From: DATFES01 sp035457725
Lineage (GTDB): Bacteria; Pseudomonadota; Alphaproteobacteria; CACIAM-22H2
DNA length: 60,498 nucleotides
Direction: 5' to 3'
Assembly: GCA_035457725.1 (NCBI GenBank)
Contig: DATIBC010000033.1
Span: 1 to 60,498, forward strand
The notes under the pieces were generated by a model. That model saw only the letters and a program-made list of their open reading frames with translations, made no database searches and was not told the DNA's origin. The translations under genes and the position numbers were made by a program. Shown piece after piece: positions 1-9,837 of this stretch. The first letter of the stretch is position 1. Each line of letters begins with the position of its first letter.

Positions 1-1764
1 TTGTTCGACGGCGTGAACGGCGTCGAGCCGCAATCCGAGACGGTGTGGCGGCAGGCCGACAAATACGACGTTCCGCGCATCTGCTTCGTCAACAAGATGG
101 ATCGCGTCGGCGCCGATTTCTTCATGTCGGTGCGTACCATCGAGGAACGCCTCGGCGCGCGGCCACTGGTTCTCCAGCTTCCGATCGGCGCCGAGAGCAA
201 TTTCGTCGGAATCGTCGATCTGGTGCGGATGAAGGGAGTGACCTGGAAGGACGAAGCGCTTGGCGCCGAGTTCACCGTCGGCGATATTCCGGCCGAGCTG
301 AAGGATCAGGCGGCCGAATACCGCGCCAAGCTGGTCGAGACGGCGGTCGAATACGACGATGCGGCGCTCGAGGCTTATCTTGGCGGCGTCGAGCCGTCGG
401 AAGAAGTGCTTCGAAAATGCATCCGCAAGGGAACGATCGACAGCAAGTTCTATCCCGTTCTGTGCGGCTCGGCGTTCAAGAACAAGGGCGTGCAACCGCT
501 GCTCGACGCGGTGGTCGACTATCTGCCCTCGCCCGCCGATGTCGCCGCCGTCAAGGGCACGGTCCCGGGTAAGGGTACCGAGATCGAGCGGCGTTGCGAC
601 GACGCAGAGCCGTTCTCGGCGCTCGCTTTCAAGATCATGACCGACCCCTTCGTCGGGTCGCTCACCTTCGTTCGCATCTATTCGGGCGTGCTCAACTCGG
701 GCACCGGCGTGCTGAATTCGGTCAAGGACAAGAACGAGCGGATCGGCCGTATGCTGCAGATGCACGCGAACCATCGCGAGGACATCAAGGAAGCGCGCGC
801 CGGCGACATTGTCGCGCTTGCCGGGCTAAAACTCACCACCACCGGCGACACGCTGTGCGATCCCGATACGCCGATCTTGCTCGAACGCATGGAGTTTCCC
901 GATCCGGTGATCGAAGTCGCGGTCGAGCCGAAGACCAAGGGCGATCAGGAGAAAATGGGCGTGGCGCTGATGCGCCTAGCGACCGAGGACCCGTCGTTCC
1001 GCGTCACCAGCGACGCCGAAAGCGGCCAGACGATCATCAAGGGCATGGGCGAACTCCATCTCGAGATCATCGTCGACCGCATGAAACGCGAGTTCAAGGT
1101 CGAGGCGAATGTCGGTGCGCCGCAGGTGGCGTATCGCGAAACCATCACGCGGACGGTCGAGCACGACTACACGCACAAGAAACAGAGCGGCGGGTCGGGC
1201 CAGTACGCGCGCCTCAAGTTGCGCTTCGAGCCGCTGCCGCCGGGCGGCGGATACGAGTTCGAGAACGAGGTGGTCGGCGGCGCGGTTCCGAAGGAGTACA
1301 TCCCCGGCGTCGCGAAGGGTCTCGAAGCCGCGCGCACCACCGGCGTGCTGGCCGGATTCCCGGTGATCGATTTCAAGGTCTCGCTGATCGACGGTGCCTA
1401 CCACGACGTCGATTCGAGCGCGCTCGCCTTCGAGATCGCCTCCCGCGCCTGCTTCAAGGAAGGCATCGGCAAGGCAGGGCCGAAGCTACTCGAGCCGGTC
1501 ATGCGGGTCGAGGTGGTGACGCCCGAGGAATACATGGGCGACGTCATCGGCGATCTCAACAGCCGGCGCGGCCAGATCACTCAGATGGATTCGCGCGCCA
1601 ACGCGCGCGTCGTCACGGCGATGGTGCCGTTGGCCAATATGTTCGGTTACGTCAACAACCTGCGCTCGATGAGCCAGGGCCGCGCGACATACAGCATGCA
1701 CTTCGATCACTACGAACAGGTACCGCAGCAGGTGGCGGACGAAGTCCGCGCCAAGATGGCGTGA
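1..1764 (+). CDS. fusA: Elongation factor G, 5'-truncated by window edge
   Basis: EF-G is the GTPase that drives ribosomal translocation and, with RRF, ribosome recycling. The window opens inside the gene, and the first visible residues match the part of domain I after the switch regions. The NKMD guanine-specificity motif is at visible residues 31-34, followed by domains II-V to the stop. The 587 visible residues suggest about 105-110 are missing, including the P-loop, compared with the usual length near 695. The TTG at base 1 is therefore not the real start. The gene ends 31 bases before tuf, as in a str operon (rpsL-rpsG-fusA-tuf). Codon use is C-ending and typical of the window, unlike tuf. 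Confidence 0.97.
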   Translation: MFDGVNGVEPQSETVWRQADKYDVPRICFVNKMDRVGADFFMSVRTIEERLGARPLVLQLPIGAESNFVGIVDLVRMKGVTWKDEALGAEFTVGDIPAELKDQAAEYRAKLVETAVEYDDAALEAYLGGVEPSEEVLRKCIRKGTIDSKFYPVLCGSAFKNKGVQPLLDAVVDYLPSPADVAAVKGTVPGKGTEIERRCDDAEPFSALAFKIMTDPFVGSLTFVRIYSGVLNSGTGVLNSVKDKNERIGRMLQMHANHREDIKEARAGDIVALAGLKLTTTGDTLCDPDTPILLERMEFPDPVIEVAVEPKTKGDQEKMGVALMRLATEDPSFRVTSDAESGQTIIKGMGELHLEIIVDRMKREFKVEANVGAPQVAYRETITRTVEHDYTHKKQSGGSGQYARLKLRFEPLPPGGGYEFENEVVGGAVPKEYIPGVAKGLEAARTTGVLAGFPVIDFKVSLIDGAYHDVDSSALAFEIASRACFKEGIGKAGPKLLEPVMRVEVVTPEEYMGDVIGDLNSRRGQITQMDSRANARVVTAMVPLANMFGYVNNLRSMSQGRATYSMHFDHYEQVPQQVADEVRAKMA

Positions 1765-1795
1765 TCCTCATCCCAGGGAGATCCGGAGAAGAACC

Positions 1796-2989
<1,194 letters not shown>

Positions 2990-3029
2990 TCGTTTCGCGG
3001 GAGCCGGCCGGCGCAAAGGAAGCTTGACT

Positions 3030-3338
3030 ATGGTCAATCAAAGCATACGCATCCGCCTGAAGGCGTTCGATCATCGCATTCTCGACCAGTCGACGAGCGA
3101 GATCGTGACGACCGCCAAGCGGACCGGCGCCACGGTGCGCGGACCAATTCCGCTGCCGACCGAGATCGAACGCTTCACCGTTAACCGCAGCCCGCACATC
3201 GACAAAAAAAGCCGCGAACAGTTCGAGATCCGCACCCATCGCCGGCTTCTCGACATCGTCGATCCGACTCCGCAGACGGTGGACGCGCTGATGAAGCTCG
3301 ACCTCGCCGCCGGCGTCGACGTCGAAATCAAGCTCTAG
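3030..3338 (+). CDS. rpsJ: 30S ribosomal protein S10
   Basis: S10 is part of the 30S head and also acts as NusE in transcription antitermination. The protein is 102 aa, the family norm, beginning MVNQSIRIRLKAFDHR, with the conserved HIDKKSREQFEIRTH stretch in the middle. ATG 3030 was chosen because AAAGGA lies nine bases upstream. An in-frame TTG at 3024 would sit too close to that site. It is the first gene of the S10 block and lies 40 bases after tuf with no visible terminator, so it is probably read from the str promoter at least in part. Confidence 0.96.
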   Translation: MVNQSIRIRLKAFDHRILDQSTSEIVTTAKRTGATVRGPIPLPTEIERFTVNRSPHIDKKSREQFEIRTHRRLLDIVDPTPQTVDALMKLDLAAGVDVEIKL

Positions 3339-3351
3339 CCCGGGGAAGTTT

Positions 3352-4065
3352 ATGCGCACCGGCGTCATCGCCCAGAAGCTCGGAATGACCCGAATTTTCA
3401 CCGGTGAGGGCACGCATACGCCCGTCACCGTCCTGAAGCTCGACCAGTGCCAGGTCGTCGCCGTCCGCACGCCTGAGAAGGACGGCTACGCCGCCGTGCA
3501 GCTCGGCGTCGGCAAGGCGAAGGTCAAGAATGTCTCGAAGCCGCAGCGTGGCCATTTCGCCAAGGCCAAAGTGGAGCCGAAGCGTCGGCTCGCCGAATTT
3601 CGCGTCAGCCCCGATGCGTTGCTCGATATCGGCGCGGAAATCACCGCCGATCATTTCGTGCCCGGCCAGTTCGTCGACGTCGCCGGAGTCACCATCGGCA
3701 AGGGCTTCGCGGGCGTCATGAAGCGCTGGAATTTCGCTGGCCTCGAAGCGTCGCACGGCGTGTCGATCAGCCACCGAAGCCACGGCTCGACCGGCCAGCG
3801 TCAAGACCCCGGACGGACATTCAAGGGCAAGAAAATGGCCGGCCATCTCGGCGGCGAGCGCGTGACGACGCAGAACCTCACGATCGTCGCTACCGATCCG
3901 GCGCAGGGCCTGATCATGGTGAGCGGCGCGGTGCCGGGCGCGGCCGGCGGATACGTCATGGTGCGCGACGCCGCCAAGCGCGCGCGGCCCAAGGATGCGC
4001 CGTTCCCGGCCGCGGTTCGCAAAGCCGATGCGCCGACGCCCGCCGGCGACGGCGCCAAGGAATGA
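3352..4065 (+). CDS. rplC: 50S ribosomal protein L3
   Basis: L3 is an early-assembling 23S rRNA-binding protein whose central loop reaches the peptidyl transferase centre. It has 237 aa, about 28 more than E. coli L3. The excess is a charged Ala/Pro-rich C-terminal tail of the kind common in alphaproteobacteria. The N-terminus MRTGVIAQKLGMTRIF and the internal stretch SHGVSISHRSHGSTGQRQDPGR (residues about 133-154) are family signatures. It starts 14 bases after rpsJ. Its 3' end carries the AAGGAA ribosome binding site of rplD. Confidence 0.97.
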   Translation: MRTGVIAQKLGMTRIFTGEGTHTPVTVLKLDQCQVVAVRTPEKDGYAAVQLGVGKAKVKNVSKPQRGHFAKAKVEPKRRLAEFRVSPDALLDIGAEITADHFVPGQFVDVAGVTIGKGFAGVMKRWNFAGLEASHGVSISHRSHGSTGQRQDPGRTFKGKKMAGHLGGERVTTQNLTIVATDPAQGLIMVSGAVPGAAGGYVMVRDAAKRARPKDAPFPAAVRKADAPTPAGDGAKE

Positions 4066-4070
4066 TGGCG

Positions 4071-4691
4071 ATGAAACTGGCGATCAAAACGCTCGAAAAC
4101 AAGGACGCCGGGTCGATCGAGGTCGACGACGGCGTATTCGGCCTGCCGGCGCGACCCGACATTTTGGCCCGCATGGTGCGTTGGCAACTCGCCAAGCGCC
4201 GCGCCGGGACTCACGATACCAAGGAAATCGGCGAGGTATCCGGCGGCGGCCGCAAGCCTTGGGCACAGAAGGGCACCGGCCGGGCGCGGCACGGCTCGAT
4301 CCGCAGCCCACAATGGCGCAAGGGCGCGGTGATCTTCGGACCGACGCCCCGCAGCCATGCCTACGATCTGCCGAAGAAGGTGCGTAAGCTGGCGTTAAAG
4401 ACCGCGCTCTCGGTCAAGCAGGCCGAAGGCAAGCTTGTCGTCCTCGACGACGCCAAGGTCGCCAAGCCGAAGACCAAGGAGCTCGCCAAGCGCTTCGCCA
4501 AACTCGGCTGGTCTTCGGTCCTGGTCATCGACGGCGCCGCGGTCGACGAAGGCTTTGCGCGCGCGGCGCGCAACATCCCCGGCTGCGACGTGCTGCCGCA
4601 GCAGGGCGCCAACGTCTACGACATCATGCGTCGCGATACGTTGGTGTTGACCAAGGACGCCGTCGAAGCGCTGGAGGCGCGACTGAAATGA
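4071..4691 (+). CDS. rplD: 50S ribosomal protein L4
   Basis: L4 lines the exit tunnel and in some bacteria autoregulates the S10 operon. The protein reads MKLAIKTLENKDAG and continues through the conserved tunnel-loop segment with KPWAQKGTGRARHGS. Three in-frame ATGs (4062, 4065, 4071) are possible. The one at 4071 is preferred because AAGGAA at 4057-4062 lies eight bases upstream and MKLA is the usual family N-terminus. A start at 4062 would overlap the rplC stop as ATGA. No extra regulatory domain is visible. Confidence 0.95.
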   Translation: MKLAIKTLENKDAGSIEVDDGVFGLPARPDILARMVRWQLAKRRAGTHDTKEIGEVSGGGRKPWAQKGTGRARHGSIRSPQWRKGAVIFGPTPRSHAYDLPKKVRKLALKTALSVKQAEGKLVVLDDAKVAKPKTKELAKRFAKLGWSSVLVIDGAAVDEGFARAARNIPGCDVLPQQGANVYDIMRRDTLVLTKDAVEALEARLK

Positions 4692-5023
4692 GCGCCGCGA
4701 AGACGCGCAAGATCGCGGCCAAGGCGCCGCTTCCGATCGATCGCATGTACGCCGTCATCGTCGCCCCGGTGATCACCGAGAAGGCAACGCGCGGCTCCGA
4801 GCACAATCAGGTGACGTTCCGCGTCCGGGACGATGCGACCAAGCCCGAGATCAAGGCCGCCGTCGAGGGTTTGTTCAAGGTCAAGGTCGAGGCGGTGAAC
4901 ACGATCAACGTGCGCGGTAAGGCCAAGCGTTTCCGCGGCCGGCTCGGACAGCGCTCGGGCTACAAGAAGGCCGTCGTGTCGCTGGCCGAGGGCCACTCGA
5001 TCGACGTGACCACGGGAATCTGA
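4688..5023 (+). CDS. rplW: 50S ribosomal protein L23
   Basis: L23 sits at the tunnel exit and docks trigger factor and SRP. It has 111 aa, with about 15 basic N-terminal residues before the core segment that begins IVAPVITEKAT. The C-terminal core ends with the basic RFRGRLGQRSGYKKA segment typical of the family. The ATG overlaps the rplD stop (ATGA), indicating translational coupling. Confidence 0.96.
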   Translation: MSAAKTRKIAAKAPLPIDRMYAVIVAPVITEKATRGSEHNQVTFRVRDDATKPEIKAAVEGLFKVKVEAVNTINVRGKAKRFRGRLGQRSGYKKAVVSLAEGHSIDVTTGI

Positions 5024-5039
5024 CGAGGGACGTCAAGCG

Positions 5040-5867
5040 ATGGCACTCAAGACCTTCAAACCGGTCACGCCGGGACGCCGCCAGGTCGTATTGGTCGACC
5101 GCGCCGAGCTGTGGGCCGGTGGTCCCGTCAAGGCGCTCGCGAACGGCAAGCACAAGACTGGCGGGCGTAACAATCGCGGCCGCATCACGACCCGGCATCA
5201 CGGCGGCGGCCACAAGAAGCGTTACCGCGAGATCGACTTCAAGCGCCGGAAGTTCGACGTTGAAGGCACGATCGAACGGCTGGAGTACGATCCCAACCGC
5301 ACCGCCTTCATAGCGCTGGTCAAGTATGCCGACGGCGAACAGTGCTACATCCTGGCGCCGCAGCGTCTCGCCGCGGGCGACAAGGTGATGGCCGGCGAGC
5401 GCGTCGACATCAAGCCGGGCAACGCGCTGCCGATGCGCAATATCCCGGTCGGCACGATAATCCACAATATTGAGCTGAAGGCCGGCAAAGGTGGTCAACT
5501 CGCGCGTTCCGCCGGGACCTATGCCCAGCTCGTCGGCAAGGATCAGGGTTTCGCCCTGCTGCGGCTCGCCTCGGGCGAGGTGCGCCGGGCGAGCGGCGAA
5601 TGCTTGGCGACGATCGGCGCGGTATCCAATCCCGATCAGGTCAACGTCAAGATCGGCAAAGCGGGGCGCAATCGCTGGAAGGGATGGCGTCCGCATGTAC
5701 GGGGCACGGCGATGAACCCCATCGATCATCCCCATGGCGGCGGCGAGGGCCGGACCAAGGGTGGCCGCCATCCGGTGACGCCGTGGGGCAAGCCGACCAA
5801 GGGATACAAGACCCGCCACAACAAGGCGACGGACAAGTTGATCGTCCGCCGCCGCAACGCGAAGTAA
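5040..5867 (+). CDS. rplB: 50S ribosomal protein L2
   Basis: L2 is a primary 23S rRNA binder needed for subunit association and peptidyl transfer. It has 275 aa, the standard length, starting MALKTFKPVTPGRRQ. The conserved histidine region reads NPIDHPHGGGEGRTKGG at about residues 226-242, and the tail ends LIVRRRNAK. It follows rplW by 16 bases and precedes rpsS by 12. Confidence 0.98.
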   Translation: MALKTFKPVTPGRRQVVLVDRAELWAGGPVKALANGKHKTGGRNNRGRITTRHHGGGHKKRYREIDFKRRKFDVEGTIERLEYDPNRTAFIALVKYADGEQCYILAPQRLAAGDKVMAGERVDIKPGNALPMRNIPVGTIIHNIELKAGKGGQLARSAGTYAQLVGKDQGFALLRLASGEVRRASGECLATIGAVSNPDQVNVKIGKAGRNRWKGWRPHVRGTAMNPIDHPHGGGEGRTKGGRHPVTPWGKPTKGYKTRHNKATDKLIVRRRNAK

Positions 5868-5879
5868 CGGAGGAGCACC

Positions 5880-6164
5880 GTGGCGCGCTCAGTCTGGAAA
5901 GGCCCGTTCGTCGACGGCTACCTCCTCAAGAAGGCGGAAAAGTCGCGGGCTTCCGGCCGTAACGAGATCATCAAGATCTGGTCGCGACGCTCGACCATCT
6001 TGCCGCAGTTCGTCGGGCTTACGTTCGGCGTCTATAACGGCCACAAGTTCCTTCCGGTCCTCGTTACCGAGAACATGGTCGGGCATAAATTCGGCGAGTT
6101 CGCGCCGACCCGCGTCTTCCACGGCCACTCGGCCGACCGGAAAGCGACGCGGAGCGAGGAGTAG
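5880..6164 (+). CDS. rpsS: 30S ribosomal protein S19
   Basis: S19 lies in the 30S head and contacts the P-site region together with S13. It has 94 aa and starts at GTG with GGAGGAG upstream. The N-terminus MARSVWKGPFVDGYLLKKAE is a family hallmark, and GHKFGEFAPTRVFHGH is seen near the C-terminus. It is packed between rplB and rplV. Confidence 0.97.
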   Translation: MARSVWKGPFVDGYLLKKAEKSRASGRNEIIKIWSRRSTILPQFVGLTFGVYNGHKFLPVLVTENMVGHKFGEFAPTRVFHGHSADRKATRSEE

Positions 6165-6168
6165 GATC

Positions 6169-6549
6169 ATGGGCAAGCCGTCCCGGCCGCGGGGATTGAA
6201 GGACAACGAGGCGCGCGCGGTGGCGCGGACCGTCCGCGTGAGCCCGCGCAAGCTCAATCTCGTCGCCGAGCTGATTCGCGGCAAGGACGCGGCGAGCGCC
6301 TTGGCCGAGCTTGGCTTCTCCAAGCGGCGCATCGCCGGGACCGTGCGCAAGGTGCTGCAGGCGGCGATCGCCAACGCCGAGAACAATCATCAACTCGACG
6401 TCGATCGTCTGTTCGTCGCCGAGGCGTTTGTTGGCCGCGCCATAGCAATGCGCCGCTTCCACGCCCGCGGCCGCGGCCGGTCGGCGTCGATCGTCAAGCC
6501 GTTCAGCCATCTCACCGTCGTCGTGCGCGAGCGCGAGGAGACCGCGTAA
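6169..6549 (+). CDS. rplV: 50S ribosomal protein L22
   Basis: L22 has a globular surface domain and a long beta-hairpin lining the exit tunnel, where macrolide-resistance mutations arise. It has 126 aa. The core segment RVSPRKLNLVAELIRGKDA and the hairpin region with RRFHARGRGRSASIVK are clear. It abuts rpsC directly (taa then atg). A GGAG site in the end of rpsS precedes the start. Confidence 0.97.
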   Translation: MGKPSRPRGLKDNEARAVARTVRVSPRKLNLVAELIRGKDAASALAELGFSKRRIAGTVRKVLQAAIANAENNHQLDVDRLFVAEAFVGRAIAMRRFHARGRGRSASIVKPFSHLTVVVREREETA

Positions 6550-7227
6550 ATGGGGCAGAAAGTAAATCCGATCGGGCTTCGGCTCGGCATCAACCGCACC
6601 TGGGATTCGCGTTGGTTCGCCGACGATGATTACGCGACCCTGCTGCACGAGGACATCAAGCTGCGCAGCTATCTCAGCGACCGGCTGCAGCAGGCGGGGG
6701 TGTCGCGCGTGGTGATCGAGCGGCCGGCCAAGAAGGCGCGCATCACGATCCATACCGCCCGCCCAGGCGTGGTCATCGGCAAGAAGGGCGCCGACATCGA
6801 AAAGCTCCGCGGCGATCTCGCCCGCATGACCAAGGGCGAGGTCAATCTCAACATCGTCGAGATTCGCAAACCCGAGATCGACGCCAAGCTGGTGGCCGAA
6901 AACATCGCCCAGCAGCTCGAGCGCCGCGTCGCCTTCCGCCGCGCGATGAAACGCGCCGTCCAATCGGCGATGCGGCTCGGCGCGCAGGGCATCCGCATCA
7001 ACTGCGCCGGCCGCCTCGGCGGGGCGGAAATCGCCCGGGTCGAGTGGTATCGCGAGGGGCGCGTGCCGTTGCATACGTTGCGCGCCGACATCGACTTCGG
7101 CATCGCGACCGCCAAGACCACCTATGGCACGTGCGGCGTCAAGGTATGGGTTTTCAAAGGCGAAATTCTCGCCCACGACCCGATGGCGCAGGATAAGCGC
7201 GCCGCCGAGCAGGCACCGGCGCGCTGA
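6550..7227 (+). CDS. rpsC: 30S ribosomal protein S3
   Basis: S3 forms part of the mRNA entry channel and has RNA-unwinding activity. It has 225 aa: MGQKVNPIGLRLGINRTWDS at the N-terminus, then a KH domain with the GxxG-type loop VVIGKKGADIEKL (about residues 75-87), then the C-terminal S3 domain ending in a short basic tail. It follows rplV without a gap, and a 49-base spacer separates it from rplP. Confidence 0.97.
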   Translation: MGQKVNPIGLRLGINRTWDSRWFADDDYATLLHEDIKLRSYLSDRLQQAGVSRVVIERPAKKARITIHTARPGVVIGKKGADIEKLRGDLARMTKGEVNLNIVEIRKPEIDAKLVAENIAQQLERRVAFRRAMKRAVQSAMRLGAQGIRINCAGRLGGAEIARVEWYREGRVPLHTLRADIDFGIATAKTTYGTCGVKVWVFKGEILAHDPMAQDKRAAEQAPAR

Positions 7228-7276
7228 TCGGCGCCGAACCCCCCGTGGGCGATAGGACAGAACGGAACCGACGACC

Positions 7277-7696
7277 ATGACGCAACCCGCACGCACCAAG
7301 TACCGCAAGGCGCACAAGGGCCGCATCCACGGCAATGCCAAGGGCGGCTATGAGCTCAATTTCGGCGCCTTTGGCCTCAAGGCGGTGGAACCGGCGCGCC
7401 TCACCGAGCGTCAGATCGAGGCGGCGCGGCGCGCCATCACGCGCCACCTGAAGCGCGTCGGCCGGGTCTGGATCCGGGTCTTTCCCGACGTACCGGTATC
7501 GAAAAAGCCGGCCGAGGTGCGGATGGGCTCGGGCAAGGGCACGCCCGAGTTCTGGATCTGCCGGGTCAAGCCAGGGCGGATCATGTTTGAGATCGACGGC
7601 GTCAACCGCGGCCTGGCGGAGGAGGCGTTTGCGCTTGCCTCGGCCAAACTGCCAATGAAGAGCCGCGTCGTCGGCCGCTTGGGCGAAGGGGGTTGA
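7277..7696 (+). CDS. rplP: 50S ribosomal protein L16
   Basis: L16 organises the A-site region of the 50S subunit. It has 139 aa, starting MTQPARTKYRKAHKGRIHG. The conserved basic segment WIRVFPDVPVSKKPAEVRMG (about residues 65-84) is present, followed by GKGTPEFWI. It lies 4 bases before rpmC. Confidence 0.97.
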   Translation: MTQPARTKYRKAHKGRIHGNAKGGYELNFGAFGLKAVEPARLTERQIEAARRAITRHLKRVGRVWIRVFPDVPVSKKPAEVRMGSGKGTPEFWICRVKPGRIMFEIDGVNRGLAEEAFALASAKLPMKSRVVGRLGEGG

Positions 7697-7700
7697 GGCG

Positions 7701-7931
7701 ATGAAGGACGTCAAGATATCGGACATTCGCGCCAAGACCGACGACGAACTCGGCACGCAGCTAGGCGAGCTGCGCAAGGAGCGCTTCAACCTGCGATTCC
7801 AGCGAGCCAGCGGCCAGCTCGAGAACACCGCGCAGGTGCGCCACGTGCGGCACCAAATCGCCCGCATCAAGACCGTGCTCGCCGAACGCCGGCGGGCGGC
7901 CACGGCCAAGGCCGCGACGTCACGGCCATAA
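7701..7931 (+). CDS. rpmC: 50S ribosomal protein L29
   Basis: L29 is a small helical protein at the tunnel exit next to L23. It has 76 aa. The first helix carries TDDELGTQLGELRKERFNLR and the second helix RHQIARIKTVLAERR. About ten residues of Ala/Thr-rich tail extend beyond the usual 63-68 aa. It lies between rplP and rpsQ in the standard order. Confidence 0.95.
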   Translation: MKDVKISDIRAKTDDELGTQLGELRKERFNLRFQRASGQLENTAQVRHVRHQIARIKTVLAERRRAATAKAATSRP

Positions 7932-7961
7932 CGGCAACGCGAAGGAAAGCGAGAACACACA

Positions 7962-8216
7962 ATGCCGAGGCGCGTCCTACAAGGAGTGGTGGTCAGCGAC
8001 AAGGCCGACAAGACCGTGACGGTCCGCGTCGAGCGCCGCGTCGCTCATCCGCTCTACAAGAAGATCATCGTGCGCTCGAAGAACTACGCCGTGCACGACG
8101 CGAGCAACCGATTCAAGATCGGTGATCTCGTGCACATCCGCGAGTGCCGGCCGGTCTCGAAGCGCAAACGGTGGGAGGTCGTGGTCGACGCCGCCCCCGC
8201 AGGCGCCAAGGCCTGA
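7962..8216 (+). CDS. rpsQ: 30S ribosomal protein S17
   Basis: S17 is an early 16S rRNA-binding OB-fold protein. It has 84 aa, with the strand signature GVVVSDKADKTVTVRVERR near the N-terminus and IGDLVHIRECRPVSKRKRW towards the end. The start ATG is preceded by AAGGAAAGCGAG. Its order between rpmC and rplN is canonical. Confidence 0.97.
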   Translation: MPRRVLQGVVVSDKADKTVTVRVERRVAHPLYKKIIVRSKNYAVHDASNRFKIGDLVHIRECRPVSKRKRWEVVVDAAPAGAKA

Positions 8217-8229
8217 GGGGACCCCTTCG

Positions 8230-8598
8230 ATGATCCAGATGCGGACCAACCTCGAGGTCGCCGACAATTCCGGCGCGCGCCGAGTGCAGTGCATCAAGGT
8301 GCTCGGCGGCTCGAGGCGGAAGACCGCCTCGATCGGCGACGTGATCGTCGTTTCGGTCAAGGAGGCGATTCCGCGCGGCCGCGTCAAGAAGGGCGACGTG
8401 CACCAGGCGGTCATCGTGCGCACCTCGCAAGGCATTCGTCGGCAGGACGGTTCACTGGTTCGTTTCGACCGCAACGCTGCGGTGCTCATCACCAAGGAGG
8501 GCGAGCCTATCGGTACGCGCATTTTCGGGCCGGTCACGCGCGAGCTGCGATCGAAGGGCTACATGAAGATCATCAGCCTAGCGCCGGAGGTGCTGTAA
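8230..8598 (+). CDS. rplN: 50S ribosomal protein L14
   Basis: L14 lies at the intersubunit bridge and the RsfS binding site. It is exactly the family length of 122 aa. The N-terminus MIQMRTNLEVADNSGARRVQ fixes the start at ATG 8230. The reading frame stays open upstream into rpsQ, but that part is not L14. The stop TAA shares one base with the rplX start. Confidence 0.97.
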   Translation: MIQMRTNLEVADNSGARRVQCIKVLGGSRRKTASIGDVIVVSVKEAIPRGRVKKGDVHQAVIVRTSQGIRRQDGSLVRFDRNAAVLITKEGEPIGTRIFGPVTRELRSKGYMKIISLAPEVL

Positions 8599-8933
8599 TG
8601 CAGACCGCAGGCGAGCGAATCAAGATGAAGATCAAGAAAGGCGACCAGGTCGTCGTCCTCACCGGGCGCGACAAGGGCAAGAGCGGAAGCGTGCTGCGCG
8701 TCATACCAGCGGAAAACCGCGTCGTGGTGCAGAGCGTCAACGTGGTCAAGCGCCACACGCGCCCGGGCGCCGGCCAGGCGGGCGGGATCGTCGAGAAGGA
8801 GCTGTCGATCCACGCCTCCAACGTTGCCCACATGGATCCCAAGGACAACAAGCCGACGCGCGTCGGCTACAAGGTCATCGACGGCCGCAAGGTGCGATTC
8901 GCCAAGCGGTCGGGCGAGATCATCGATCGGTGA
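8598..8933 (+). CDS. rplX: 50S ribosomal protein L24
   Basis: L24 is an assembly initiator near the tunnel exit and contains a KOW motif. It is 111 aa if translated from ATG 8598, which overlaps the rplN stop as TAATG and has GGAGG seven bases upstream. A second ATG at 8625 (MKIKKGDQVVVLTG) would give 102 aa, nearer the usual length, but its ribosome binding site is weaker. The KOW core GRDKGKSGSVLRVIP is clear. Confidence 0.94.
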   Translation: MQTAGERIKMKIKKGDQVVVLTGRDKGKSGSVLRVIPAENRVVVQSVNVVKRHTRPGAGQAGGIVEKELSIHASNVAHMDPKDNKPTRVGYKVIDGRKVRFAKRSGEIIDR

Positions 8934-8938
8934 ACGCC

Positions 8939-9481
8939 ATGGCGACCCGCCTTCAAGACGAATACGTCAAGACCATCCGCCCGCAGCTCATGCAGAAATT
9001 CGGATACACCAATCCGCTGCAGACACCTCGCCTCGAGAAGATCGTCGTCAACATGGGCGTCGGCGAGGCGACGCAGGACGCCAAGAAGGTCGACGCGGCC
9101 GCGGCCGAGCTCGCCGCGATCACCGGCCAGAAGCCATTGGTGACGCGCTCGCGCAAGGCGATCGCGAACTTCAAGCTGCGTCGGGGATTGTCGATCGGCT
9201 GCAAGGTGACGTTGCGTGGGGCGCGGATGTACGAGTTCCTCGACCGGTTGATCACCATTGCGCTGCCACGCGTGCGCGACTTCCGGGGGCTCTCGGGCAA
9301 GAGCTTCGACGGACGCGGCAATTACGCGATTGGTCTCAAGGAGCAGATCGTGTTTCCCGAGATCGATTACGACAAGATCGATGCCGTGCGAGGGATGGAC
9401 ATCATCATCGTCACGACGGCGAAGTCCAATGAGGAAGCCAAAGAGCTCCTCAAGGGCTTCAACATGCCTTTCTTGAATTGA
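8939..9481 (+). CDS. rplE: 50S ribosomal protein L5
   Basis: L5 binds 5S rRNA and contacts P-site tRNA. It has 180 aa from ATG 8939 (MATRLQDEYVKTIRP), equal to the family length. GTG 8930, overlapping the rplX stop as GTGA, would add three residues. The ATG is preferred because a GGTGA element lies five bases upstream. Signatures include KIVVNMGVGEATQDAKKV and the C-terminal GMDIIIVTTAKSNEEAKELL. Confidence 0.94.
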   Translation: MATRLQDEYVKTIRPQLMQKFGYTNPLQTPRLEKIVVNMGVGEATQDAKKVDAAAAELAAITGQKPLVTRSRKAIANFKLRRGLSIGCKVTLRGARMYEFLDRLITIALPRVRDFRGLSGKSFDGRGNYAIGLKEQIVFPEIDYDKIDAVRGMDIIIVTTAKSNEEAKELLKGFNMPFLN

Positions 9482-9507
9482 ATCCGGCAGGAGGCGGGAC
9501 GAATCCC

Positions 9508-9813
9508 ATGGCCAAGAAGAGTTCGATCGAGAAGAACAAGCGGCGCGAACGCCTAGTGAAGAAATACGCCGCGCGACGCGCCAGCCTGAAGAAGATCGCG
9601 AGTGACGAGAATCAGCAGGCCGAGGACCGGTTCGCCGCGCGGCTGAAGCTCGCCGAGTTGCCGCGGAATTCCTCGCCCTCGCGCATCCGCAATCGTTGCG
9701 AACTGACCGGCCGGCCGCGCGGTACGTACCGCAAATTCAAGCTTTCGCGCATCGCGCTGCGCGACCTCGCCTCCACCGGGCAGATCCCCGGCATGGTGAA
9801 GGCGAGCTGGTAG
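9508..9813 (+). CDS. rpsN: 30S ribosomal protein S14 (zinc-independent type)
   Basis: S14 is a 30S head protein. It has 101 aa, the long form without the CxxC zinc pairs of the short form, so assembly should not depend on zinc. The N-terminus MAKKSSIEKNKRRERLV fixes the start at ATG 9508. The reading frame is open upstream, but MAKK is the family start and AGGAGG lies 13 bases before it. The C-terminal signature RIALRDLASTGQIPGMVKAS is present. Confidence 0.96.
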   Translation: MAKKSSIEKNKRRERLVKKYAARRASLKKIASDENQQAEDRFAARLKLAELPRNSSPSRIRNRCELTGRPRGTYRKFKLSRIALRDLASTGQIPGMVKASW

Positions 9814-9837
9814 ATCGGGTAAAGGAGGATTCGGGAT